A DNA stretch of 64,000 nucleotides from positions 110,484,141-110,548,140 of the forward strand of contig NC_068938.1 of NCBI RefSeq assembly GCF_016801865.2, given 5' to 3'. Source of the stretch: Culex pipiens pallens. Its lineage: Eukaryota > Arthropoda > Insecta > Diptera > Culicidae. Under the pieces are notes generated by a model, which was given only the letters and a program-made list of their open reading frames with translations, ran no database searches and was not told the DNA's origin. Below are positions 1 to 10,144 of the stretch, in pieces. The stretch's first letter is position 1, and each line of letters starts with the position of its first letter. The translations under genes and the position numbers were made by a program.

Positions 1-3000
1 TGGAGAACTGCGGCACAGTGCGGAGTTCGTTCGTCCGACGACGTTGGTTCTGCTTGCTCTGGACGGATTAATATAATATGTGTGTGTGTTTGGCGCCATC
101 TGTCCGATTATATCCCATATATAACGATGCAAAGGGAGGGTCCGGCGCACATGCCGGCTTTGTTGGCTCCTTCCCCGTCGTCGTCGACACATTCAAGACA
201 CATTACAATCGATTGCTGTTGGAGCGGTCCTCACCCACCAAATCATCGGGCGAAGGAAAACGATGTGCTGCAAAAGTGTTATCTCGCATCTCTTCACCGT
301 ATCCTTCTCTACACGGGTTGGGACTCCGTTCTTTATTCACCGAGCGCACAACCACGTCCCGTACCTGCTCCGACCTCTCCAGCCGGCGATATCGTGTCTG
401 ATTTCGGACCTCTCCCATTCCCGTTTCCGAAAGCGGAGCTCGTTATTAATTTTCGAAGGTCTCGAAAATCGAAAAATGTGAGAAAAAGGACCAGTTTCGA
501 TAACCACAAAAAAACAACAACCTCGCGTGAGTCACTTAACATGGTGCCCGCTGCGGACACCCGAGATCCCGAAGGCTTATCGAAATCAGGCCCTCGGAGT
601 CCGGTTCCACGAAATCTTGCAGTTTTTTGCTTTTGCCTTTGCTCTGTGTCGTTTCGCTTTCGCGCCGCGGCAACTCGACAAAAGGATGTCGCGACAAGAT
701 TGCAACAACCTCCGCGCGGGCCCCGAAATTAACATAAACTTCCAGAAACAGCAACTGGTTTCCCGGACGGACTGCGTGCTGGACTGGACCATGGACATAG
801 ATGGCGCGCAGCAGCCGGCGAAAAGGGACGAGACAAAATTAAAAATTTCACGAGATTCTGATAAAAATAACCGACGAGGACCGGCCACTCCGTGGCCCAC
901 AGGTTGTCCACATTTTTTGCGTACAATTTAATTAAAGTGTAATTTCTTAATTTGGCTTTCGCGTCCCCTCCGACAATGTTGCTCTCGGACGCCTCCACTT
1001 TGCAACACGTGAGCAGCGCCGGGGGGTTCCCCACTTGCATTTTCTGGCGCGTCAAATAGATCGCTCTCACACACTCGAGCGAGTTGCTATTTTTTATCGC
1101 TTGTTTACACGGCCACTAATCTGGCTCTTTGCGTTCTCCTTCTACCCACCCCTCGGTTTCGCTGTCGTCGCCGTCTTTCAATCCTCCCTCACGCGACGTT
1201 CGTCGCTGAGTGTGACGGTTATTTTTAGCCTCTACGCTCACCGCAATGACGATCCGGAGGTATTTTAAGAACCGGTGACCGAAAAAACATCAAACGGCTC
1301 AGAATCTCTTTGAAAAGCAAATTTTGATGATAGAATTCGAAGGAAAGTTGCGCATTCCAACTTTAACGGGTACTTGACCGTCAATTTGACAGCTGTCAAA
1401 AGCGTTAAACGAGTGGAGCGGGCTGAAACATCAACCCGGTTATTTCTGCACCATCTGCAAAACGATTCTAAAATTACCCTCGACTAATCGATTCCCAAGC
1501 CCCGGCTGTGACGATACTTGATAAGATATTGCACGTTGCCTCTCGCAACACACACATTTTATCCAGATGGCTGTCCCTCAAACTCCTTTCCCAAAGACCA
1601 ACTTTTCAGAAGAATCGCACAAAACAACAACAACAATCTCGCCCGTTGCAACGCGTTAGAGACGACAAACTTGTTCGCGTTCTGAAGCGAAAAGGCTGTT
1701 TACCCATATGGCAATATTTGCCTCCCCTCTCCCTTCTTCTTGTTTAGTCTTTCGACGACAGTTGTTGATGTTTGTCGAGTGTTTATCTATTCCCTCGGCG
1801 CGATAGTGCAGCGGGCTCAGATGGCACTCCTTCGTGCGAAGAATGCGGTTCGTTGCCAAAGGGTCAACCGACTCAAAGCCGCCTACTTTGACAGGTTCAC
1901 TTTCCGATCCGTTCCACCCCCCCCCACTTGGACGCCTTCAAATCGCCAAATTCTTACCCGACGTCGCCCCTCGCCCCCTTCGGACCGGATGACTGATGGC
2001 GATCACCGTGCCGGCGACTGTCGCGGCCCGCGCCTGTCTCCCGGTGACCAAGTCGTAGATGATTAATTTCCCTCAATCGCCGAGGCCCCCGTCCCCGTCA
2101 CACTGGCGTCAGCCGAATAAATCAAACTTTTATCTAAATCTCTCTACGCGCCGTCGTCGTCCGAACTACCGTCGGCGACGGCGCTCTATGTGTGATCCGA
2201 GATGGCTTCTGGCCACTTCTTGACGGCTGCCCCCCATCTCAGGGGTTCTTGCTCAGTGGCCATGTGGTATGCTAATGCGATTTGTCATCGCGATTGCGCC
2301 CCATCAAGCACCGAAACGGCGAAAATTGAGCGGTTTGGGCGAGTTGGGGGGTGCGCCGAACGGAGTTCGGGGCGAGGGTAAACTTTTTGTTTGGTAAAAT
2401 AACAGCTTAAAATATTTAGCGGACAAGATTTATATCATCGTCTGGGTGCTCAAGGTGCGAGAAGGCGTAGGCGCGCGGGAATGCCATCGATCTGACGTGT
2501 GTGATTTTCCGAGAAATTCTAGCGCTCCGCCACCATCTGGCCGCGTCCCGTCACCTGTCTCGAGGGGCCGCAAGGGGTGAACCCCAAACGAGAATTAGCT
2601 TCTCGAGGAGATTGTTTATTTGCGTCTGGCTGATCCCGAGCCGCCACAAGTGACAGATTTGTTTTGATAGTTCCGTTCCAAGATGGCGGCGGCGGCGAGG
2701 AGGAGCCGGGTGGGTACCTGAGGATTAATAATTTATTTGTCGGGTTGCGTCTCGGGGCGCGCCCGATGGATTACTCTTGTTCAACCCCGAGGGGACCCCT
2801 CGGTGAACCCCTTGGCGTCCGTCCCTAAAAACTCTCTCAGGGGGAATTTGACGGCAGCATGTGGGATTTATATTCGGTCGTGCCTCGTTTTCTCCTGCTC
2901 GCTTTTTATAACGAAATAAAAGAAGACACAGGTGCGTTTTAGTGAGCGATTTATCTTCTCGACATGTACTCTGCTCGTCGTCCACTCTTTTTTTCGGTGT

Positions 3001-3102
3001 TCCGCGTCCCGCTTTTCCCTCCGTGCATTCCGGCAAGGGTTGCGGACGGCGAGAAATAATCGAGAATGGTTGTGTCAGTTTGTTTAAATGGATTATTGAA
3101 AT
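1..3102. other. GC-richer unique-looking DNA, no supported gene
   Basis: No frame here shows a recognisable domain or convincing splice structure. A 216-codon plus-strand frame (82-732) is low in coding character (Ser/Pro/Arg-rich, overlapped by other long frames in GC-rich sequence) and is treated as chance. The stretch lacks obvious repeats and has many CpG-containing words, unlike the AT-rich repeat blocks further right. It could be intergenic, intronic or upstream regulatory sequence of a gene outside the window. I see no rRNA or tRNA. Confidence 0.4.
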
Positions 3103-3105
3103 TTA

Positions 3106-3271
3106 GGGAGCGTTCTTTTATTACGTAACGCGAAAAATCGGACTTTTAGACCCCCTCCCCCCCCCTCGTAACAAAATTTCCATACAAATTTTAAAAATTT
3201 TGTATGGAGCGTAACACGGCCTCCGACCCCCCCTCCCCCCCTACTGCGTTACGTAATAAAAGAACACTCCC
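3106..3271. mobile_element. Palindromic MITE with TTA target duplication
   Basis: Near-palindromic 166-bp element. Left terminus GGGAGCGTTCTTTTATTACG is matched as a reverse complement at the right end (GCGTTACGTAATAAAAGAAC followed by ACTCCC). The interior is also self-complementary (CCATACAAATTTT against AAAATTTTGTATGG), with C-rich runs on either side. TTA flanks both ends (3103-3105 and 3272-3274), consistent with a 3-bp target duplication. No coding capacity. Superfamily not assigned. Confidence 0.75.
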
Positions 3272-3423
3272 TTAGAGCTTGCGCTTGTGGCAACAAAGTT
3301 TGTCCTCCTCTTGCTCCTGCTCTTTGCGCGGTGGACCAGATGGCTCATTTGACGATGGTGTGTCATGGGAATTACCCGGACGATGCCACAATATGATGCC
3401 TTTTTAACGAGGAACGTTAAATT

Positions 3424-3529
3424 TGTGAGTTTTGCTCCAACCCTGCATTTGACAGATGCGCTATTTGGAGTGACGCGCAATGCAAACACTGCTGAGGGTA
3501 ACGAACTGTCAAACGCAGGGTTACTCACA
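3424..3529. mobile_element. Small MITE-like inverted repeat
   Basis: TGTGAGTTTTGCTCCAACCC at the left end pairs with GGGTTACTCACA at the right end. Extending inward, CCCTGCATTTGACAG pairs with CTGTCAAACGCAGGG. The arms span about 24 bp with a small insertion in the left one. Element length is about 106 bp; no clear target duplication was found. Confidence 0.5.
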
Positions 3530-4990
3530 TTTGAGTAGTTCATAGCATTTGCAGATTTTTCAATCCTGATTCGTGAGAACCGTCTACCTGGTCATTTCGC
3601 AGAACTTCAAAGGACTCGGAGGAACCACGCCAATTCCGCGCAGATGAAAGAGCGCAACCAAACAAAAACATCCAGTCAACGAGAGGGTCATAAACCACCA
3701 CCCGTTCCAGAGATCTCCCGCAACAGGACCAGATTTCCTGCGGCACAACAAACTTTCTCACCACCAGCAAAGCAATCCGGAGGAGGAGGAGAACCGGCGA
3801 TCCCACACGTCGCGTCCCGCCACGGTTCTAAGCGCGCGAAAGGAAAAGGAAAACAAACGCTTCATTTTATATTCCTATAAAATCGGGTTGGCCAGGGCTA
3901 TAATTATACCATCGTTCACGAGTCGAGTCGTTCCAGCGGCGCGGCGCGTCCATTCCGGGAAAAGGTAAAAACTTGCCGAAACAGACACACGCGGTGCGCT
4001 TGCAGATCCCGTCGCAGCATCTTCCGAGAACCTTAGAAGTTTTGTGTGCAACAACCGTGTGGAGCCGAGGCGCATCCGGTCCCGATATTTTTAGCTCGTC
4101 AAAATTTTAATGACATCGGAATCCGGCGCGTTGGGGGGGGGGGGATCACCGGAGGGGCGAGGAGTCTAATTTAATGAGTAAACAGCGCGTCCGCAAGAGT
4201 GTCGAACATCTGTCTAAACATGGTCCAGACCGCCCTCTTTCAGTGTCTGGTGGCGACTGCTGGAACTAATTACGGTTTGATTATACAGGTTCAAGAGAGA
4301 GGCAAGAACAACAGGATGACGGCGCTTCCGTTAGCTCGCCAACGCCACCGTCCAAAAGCGTGCTAATTAATTCGAAGAAGTCCAAATCCGACGGAAGATG
4401 CACCGCAGAGACACGCTATTTTTGGAACCTGCCGCGAACGAATCGAGCCAGAGGAAATGCACAACACGTGCATTCCCTTCTTAAGAGAGAGACTACGACG
4501 CAGCGCCGACCATCCACGAATCCTTTCGATTGAGTGATTTATGTGACTGGCGGGACAGCCCGGCCAACGCACGACGCCGGGAACACAAAAGCGCAGCTTT
4601 GCGCGGCCAATTAAATCCACGCAAAGGCGCCACCACAAATAAATGACATAATTACAGAGCCGCTGACTCAGACGAGAAGTGCGGAGAGGGCGGTACCGCT
4701 GCAATTACTTGATTTGATTAGTTGCGGCCGTCTCGCCACGCACAGATGCTGCGCGCTCGCGCGCTCTCCCAGATTGACTCATGGGACGGTGAAGCACGCA
4801 CAACGGCTGTGGACGTCAGGAGCCGAACGGCGGGCCTGTCTATTAGTCATGTTGACGGCAACGTGCGGACAAGGAAAGTGTCACGCCTTTCGGTGACGGC
4901 GGATGGCGCCGCCAAAGTCACCAACTCCAATTATGCAATTAGTCAGACGCCATGGGAGAGGTGTTGAACGGAATGTGGTCCACGCGGTGA
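3530..4990. other. Unassigned unique sequence
   Basis: Moderately GC-rich sequence with no domain-bearing frame. It contains a G-homopolymer near 4133-4144 and no recognisable repeat. Short frames here (60 to 113 codons) overlap on both strands, as expected by chance at this composition. Confidence 0.35.
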
Positions 4991-4998
4991 GCAGATGT

Positions 4999-5232
4999 CT
5001 AGAGCACAAGATCAGTGTAGAATTCTGATCTAGAATCTGGTAGCCCCAACCCTTTTATATCTTTCACTGCAGCCTGTGTTAAATACTTTCTGTCAACTGA
5101 CAGATCACTGTGGACTACTGCGATTGCCGCAGCACGGTTATCCCAAATTACATAATGATGCCTACCTTTCATCAGAATCGCCGATATCTCGACCGCACTC
5201 AGCTTCGGGTACATCTTGGCGATGGCATTCAT
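4999..5232 (-). CDS. Uncharacterised coding-like ORF, 77 codons
   Basis: Open minus-strand frame starting ATG AAT GCC ATC GCC AAG and ending TAG at 4999. Codon third positions and amino-acid mix look coding (MNAIAKMYPKLSAVEISAIL at the N-terminus, then an aromatic and basic segment, then an acidic C-terminus). I do not recognise the family. The frame is open upstream of the ATG only as far as a TGA about five codons away, so it is either a very small gene, a last exon, or a remnant. A second coding-like frame lies just upstream on the same strand (5382-5640). GAGA-rich DNA lies upstream of both. I could not join the two frames with phase-compatible splice sites. Confidence 0.3.
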   Translation of the reverse strand: MNAIAKMYPKLSAVEISAILMKGRHHYVIWDNRAAAIAVVHSDLSVDRKYLTQAAVKDIKGLGLPDSRSEFYTDLVL

Positions 5233-5381
5233 GGCACACTGAGTTCAAATCCTTGCTTCTCACTTTCGTATTCCAAATAAAAACGGCTCGGTATTTACTC
5301 TTCCAATTTCACTAGAGCCGACTCTTTAGCATCCTTCAGCACACTGCTTATCGGCTTATCTCCACTGGCAATTCTCACTCA

Positions 5382-5640
5382 CTATTTATTGCTATCAACA
5401 CTCTCTGATTCACCAGGATTCTCTGAACAGCCCAGCTGTTTCAAATCCAGTTTTGTTCTGCTCTTCAGTTTTTCCTCGACTTCTTTCCGGTACCCAAACA
5501 CCGGAAGTCGCGCGCACTGGCAATCCAATATTTGACTCTTTACTTCCGGTGACGACACCACCACAAACACTTTTTCCTCGTTTCTCCTGAATACAAATAT
5601 ATCCGTCAAACAACAATCCTTGCGTCGGAAACACTACCGG
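5382..5640 (-). CDS. Coding-like fragment upstream of the 77-codon ORF
   Basis: Open minus-strand frame of about 80 codons without an ATG start. It reads through an acidic and basic segment (including VFGYRKEVEEKLKSR) and ends at TAG next to a possible GTGAGT donor. A possible acceptor (TATATTTGTATTCAG) lies inside its 5' part. These signals suggest an internal exon or the debris of a gene. No family recognised. The competing frame 5410-5661 is also open but has less coding-like usage. Confidence 0.25.
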
Positions 5641-5819
5641 GGTCGGAACCGTCTCAGGCACGTCTCATCTTGCGCACGTCCAGCCAGTGACTGATGCTGA
5701 AGTTCTCGGGTTCTGGCGACGACGTTCGACCGGCTGGCACGGATCCTCGGCATCGCACATCTGTTTTCCTTCTGAACTCTTCGGAGAGAGCGAGTCTGCT
5801 GTTCCTGCTCTCCGATTGG

Positions 5820-6080
5820 TTCGCCCATTCGGGAGAGTGAGAGTGAGCCCGCGAGAGAGAGAGAGCGAACGCACGCCGGGAGTGCACTTGCACTGCGTCG
5901 CGATGCACTTGTTTATTTGTGTGCCGTCTCTGTTGCACTCATCCAGGTGTCAGGTGTACGCAACGCGGCGCTAAAGAAAGAGCGAGCGGGATGGACGATT
6001 GCGCGTTCGGGTGTTCTCGGTGAGAGAAGAGAGTTTGGTCTCTGCTGGGGAGAGCGAGCGAATGAGAATGAGAGTAAAAG
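5820..6080. promoter_or_regulatory. GAGA-rich putative promoter region
   Basis: Runs of GA/GAGA (about 5832-5866 and again 6018-6075) sit directly upstream of the minus-strand coding-like frames and just before composition drops to AT-rich at about 6230. In Diptera, GAGA-type repeats are typical of promoter and pausing regions bound by GAGA factor. No TATA box or start site could be fixed, so this is a guess from composition and position. Confidence 0.25.
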
Positions 6081-6239
6081 TGGTTTTGGCGGTCCGGTTG
6101 GTGTGATTGATGTGGGTTCGGGTCGACCGGCTGTGTTTTCAGTGCTTCCGCGACAACCGATGGCGATGGGGATTGATGGGTGGCGGGTTGCATGCCTTGT
6201 GACTATCAACTTTATGACTTTTTCTTAAAGATTTTTGCT

Positions 6240-7456
6240 GACTAATTTATCTATGAATTGATAAAAGTGATAAAAATTTGATTGAAAGCATCTTCTGTTG
6301 AACTGTTAAATACTCTTTTATAATTCATAAAAATTAAGATCAAAATCTTCTATCCTTATAGAATTAAAAAAATATTTAATGTTTTTGACTTCTTCACCGT
6401 TCTGACGAAAGCCTATAAAATCACTCGAAAATTAACTTCTGTATTTGACCTCCTAGACCCACCTTCACGTATACTATCAACTTAGAATCAAATTCTGAGC
6501 AAATTTCTGTTCGTGTGTATTGTATGTCCTGTTTTGAACAACAATTTTGTCGATTTGGAAAACATTTGCAATTAAATCGAAAAAAATGTTGACGATTTTG
6601 GAAACATTTCAGTGTTTACAAATTCGACAACATAGAGTTACCGGATTTGCTTACATGATTTCTATCCATGTAAGAATAGTACTTCAAAAGTTATGCAAAA
6701 AAACGATTTTGGCTTAAGTCCGGAAGTTATAGAAAGGGTGGTTTTTGTATCAAAACGGGTATTGTTAAATATTTTGAAAAAGGTATTTGAAAGACCTTTA
6801 CAATAAGCCCAATAGATTGATGATCTGATAACCTCTTTTAAATGTTGAGTGTTAACTATAAACTATTTTGGATCCGGACTTATGATATATTGATGTAAAT
6901 GATGTCCGGATCAATCATGCAAACCGTTGTTTGGTTGGGTAATCAAAAAGCCTTTTATTGTTGAATGGAAAGTGATTTTCCTAATTAAAGAACGAATAAC
7001 ACTTAAGATACTTTAAATGATTGATCTTTACAAAAACAGTTTTTTTTATTCCTGAATATTATTTAAATACATTCTTATTGTGTTTATAATGGTAACTTCG
7101 CTGTAGAAATTTATTTGTGGTAAATATTCCGGTAAAACGTGATTGGCTTTTTAAATCTACCTTAAATGTTATAAAATATAATAAATTAATCGCGTGGCTG
7201 GGAATTAAAATACACTAAATTAATTAAATTACATCAGAAAGGTAATTTTACTAATTTTATGATGGTAAATTGTGCATTTTTTCTGACATAAAAGATATAC
7301 TCATTCCCAGATGTAATATTTTTTTATGGTGCAGAGTACCTACTCTGTTCCAGAGCAAATTTTAACCAAATTTGCGGCCGTGAGTAGTTATTTAAGGCTG
7401 GTTTAGCTGTAAATGTCTGCAGAGAGCTTCCGAAAGCATAAAAATAAAAGTCATTC
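6240..7456. other. AT-rich non-coding DNA with a decayed repeat end
   Basis: No coding frame. At about 6455-6525 a degraded minus-orientation copy of the right end of the 164-bp-array element family is recognisable (CTAGACCCACCTTCACGTAT, then a CTCAGAATC-like block and a short GT-rich tract). The rest is unassigned AT-rich sequence. Confidence 0.4.
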
Positions 7457-7458
7457 TA

Positions 7459-8291
7459 GGGAAAATATACCCATTTTCTTCGTCACCCTAAGCATGTTGG
7501 CCTCTTCTCATCACTTTTGCAGTTTTTCGCATTTCAAACAACATTTTCAGTTACATAACCGATGGAAAGTTGCTTGATCACATTTATTCGAGCTACACAG
7601 CAAAAATCCGATGGTAAAATCGCATGCAAAAACGTGCACATCACCTTCGTCAAAATAAACACTTAATATTACACACCGCACGTACAATTTTTACAAAAAA
7701 CAAAAAAAAAGTTGCCACCGACGGGATTCAAACCTAGCACCAACAGTAAGGACTGGCGCCTTAGCCCACTCGGCCACCAGACCGATGGGAAGCTGTAAGG
7801 ATAAACGCATATATGAGCTTGACATTTCGGTCAAGTAGATTTCCCATACTGATGGGCTACATATTTCAGAGTGTAAAATCACATAAAATAATGCAATATT
7901 TATTTTACACCCAGGCCTTTTACACGCAGCTTGATTACTACTTAGCTGTGTATTTACACTCAAACCCCGATGGTTTGACACCAACTGTTGTCAAACGAAC
8001 GGGGTCACGTTTTAGTTTGACACCCCTTTTACACTGAGTTCACACACACTACCAAACGTTTGTTTTGATAGTATGCGTGAGCGCCGTGTAAAAAGTGACA
8101 GTTCGTCACTTTTTAGTTTGACTTTGACCAACCAACGGGGTACAAACTAAAAAAGTGTCAAACGAAAAAGTGACCAACCACCGGGGGTTGAGTGTATTAC
8201 TTTGGAAAAGTCACTTTGTGAAAGCTGTAATTCATTAAATAAGTTTTGATAGACCGATAATAGAAATGGGCCGAGAAAGGGTATATTTCCC
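7459..8291. mobile_element. MITE, TIR GGGAAAATATACCC
   Basis: Left terminus GGGAAAATATACCCATTTTC preceded by TA; right end GGGTATATTTCCC is its reverse complement. The same terminus is found in the element at 16882-17812. The right TA is not preserved. The interior holds a tRNA-like segment (7711-7794) and a smaller inverted pair AGTGTAAAA/TTTTACACT (7870-8035), so it may be composite. No transposase frame. Confidence 0.6.
7711..7794 (-). repeat. tRNA-like (SINE or pseudo-tRNA) segment
   Basis: On the minus strand there is an A-box-like TGGCCGAGTGGGC, a D-arm-like GGCTAAGGCGCCAG, and a B-box-like GGTTTGAATCC, followed at once by a long T run that would terminate RNA polymerase III. The acceptor and T stems do not pair well, so this is a tRNA-derived repeat head or pseudo-tRNA and not a functional tRNA gene. 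It resembles class II (Leu/Ser) D-arm sequence. Confidence 0.55.
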
Positions 8292-10118
8292 AAACCAGGT
8301 TTATTCCTTAAAGTTGGCATGCACGTCTATGATGTTAACAAAAATCGTAAAAATGACTAATATGCTAAAAAATACGATAATTTAAATTGTGACTTCCTTA
8401 TATAAAATCCTGATTCAATTAAATAAATTAATTAAATCAATTTTACTTTTTTAATTAGGATTGTATTTCGCTACTATAATTTACGTCCAGTTGAGCTCAC
8501 TTTCTGAATTGAGGCTTAGTACACCTAAAAAAACAGTCTTGGACTGCTCAAAATCAAATTCAAACCACTCTGATCTGTTTACAGCTAAAATTAGTTGCAA
8601 ACAGGCTTCTACGGCCATAAGAAAAAGAACCGAATTTTACTTCAAAATGAGATAAATTTCACTAAAAATTTCCAGTTCTGCAACGTTTCTCCAAATTTGA
8701 CCACAGCTGGCCCGACTCCTGCATCGCCTTCCGTCGTCCCAGATGACTTGTGCTGACCATTTGTTCTCTGATAAACCCTCCCGTTCAAGTTTCGTTCCTC
8801 TCGCCGGGCCAGGCTCAACCTACTGAACCAGGCGGAAAAATGCAACATCAACAAATTGAGCACATTGTTGCCATAAGCTTCATTCAACCGCCCAAGGATC
8901 CTTTTTTTTTCTTTGCTTTCTTTCCTTTGACTTTGAGAGAGTTGTGGAGGGGGTTTGTGGTCCATATGTTTCAAATTGCATATCAACAGCGCATTTTGTG
9001 TATATTTTGTATACAAAAGTCTGAAAAAAGAAAGACTACAGTAATGCCAAGAAGGAAACAGAAACACATTCATTCGTTTAGCACGTCTCGGTTTTCAGCA
9101 GCTTTTTTGGCACTAAACTCAAAGCAGACGCAAATGGGCAAATACTCGTTCATTTGTTGTTCCCCGGTCGATATTCTACAGCTGGGACCATATGTGTTTG
9201 ATGTTCGCTAGTTGGAATAACAGTGGACTCAAAAATCAACTAATTTAGAGCGTAATTGTGACAGGACTAAAACATTTGCTTAATAGGTTCCCGTTTAGCA
9301 TTCTTGTTGCACTGCAGTTTAAACAGCCACTGTTTAACCTGTTTGAAGTTTGACAAAGGAGTTCGGCAACAACTGTGAAACTTGTTTGCTATTTAAATGT
9401 AGTTCAATTAAATAAATTGTTAACCTATTTTCCGTTTTTTATAAATAAAAAATTGATAAAAATGGCTACACTGTTACATAGAACCCAAATTTAGCAATCA
9501 TATTTGCTCAATATGACAATCGTCCACGTTTTCATCATAAAAGTTTGTTTGTTTCGGGCCAGAATGGTTGCAACTCAACCAAAAAGTTTATTTTTCTTGC
9601 TTTTTTTTTTTTTTGGCGTACATCTTCCTCGATATGGGAAGAAAGGCGCTGCACATGTGGTGGCCGGGACTCCGAAAGGCGAATGGCAAAGTCAAATAGT
9701 CACGGCAAATGATGGCACGCCGAGGACCAGATCCGGAACCTGGCCTGGGATCTGCCGAAAGTCGGCAAGCACCGCATGGTGTTCGTTCGTTCGTTTCTCG
9801 GATGCGGTTTTTCAAACGCCAAGTGTGAACCAGCTGTCATTGATAGTTTAACTTTGTCGAGTTTGGAGAGTGTTTGGAAAAGTGCCCTCTCGGCTCTTTA
9901 TCTGTTTTTGTTTTATTTTGTCGGGATAAACATGCGTTTCGAAATGCAAAGAGAAGTTGATTATCATGTAGGAAACTTTCCGGGAAAAGTTGTTTGGTCT
10001 AATTGATGTTCAAGTGAATTTAATACTTTTTTTTAATTTTGATTGGTTTAAACATATTCTGAAGAAGTGTAACATTGATAAGCTGAAGTTTATTTTTTTT
10101 TTGCAAAATGTAAAATAC
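8292..10118. other. Unassigned AT-rich sequence left of the RTE element
   Basis: Frames up to about 150 codons occur on both strands at 8642-9211 but overlap each other, are rich in residues expected from AT/poly-T sequence, and carry no domain. No terminal repeats found. Its right edge contains the left copy of the RTE target duplication. Confidence 0.35.
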
Positions 10119-10130
10119 GAATTTAATGCT
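10119..10130. repeat. Target-site duplication, left copy (RTE)
   Basis: GAATTTAATGCT here is repeated exactly at 14100-14111. The two copies bracket the minus-strand retrotransposon and define its ends to the base: tail at 10131, 5' end at 14099. Confidence 0.85.
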
Positions 10131-10144
10131 TACTTACTTTACTT

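Noticed and set aside
82..732. 216-codon plus-strand open frame
   Set aside because: Longest non-transposon frame, but Ser/Pro/Arg-rich, overlapped by several other frames in GC-rich sequence, no domain and no splice or promoter context. Likely chance.
7711..7794. Functional tRNA-Leu or tRNA-Ser gene
   Set aside because: A and B boxes and a T-run terminator are present, but the acceptor and T stems do not pair and the anticodon arm is irregular.
8642..9211. 143-codon minus and 153-codon plus frames
   Set aside because: They overlap each other almost fully on opposite strands and show no domain or coding-like composition.
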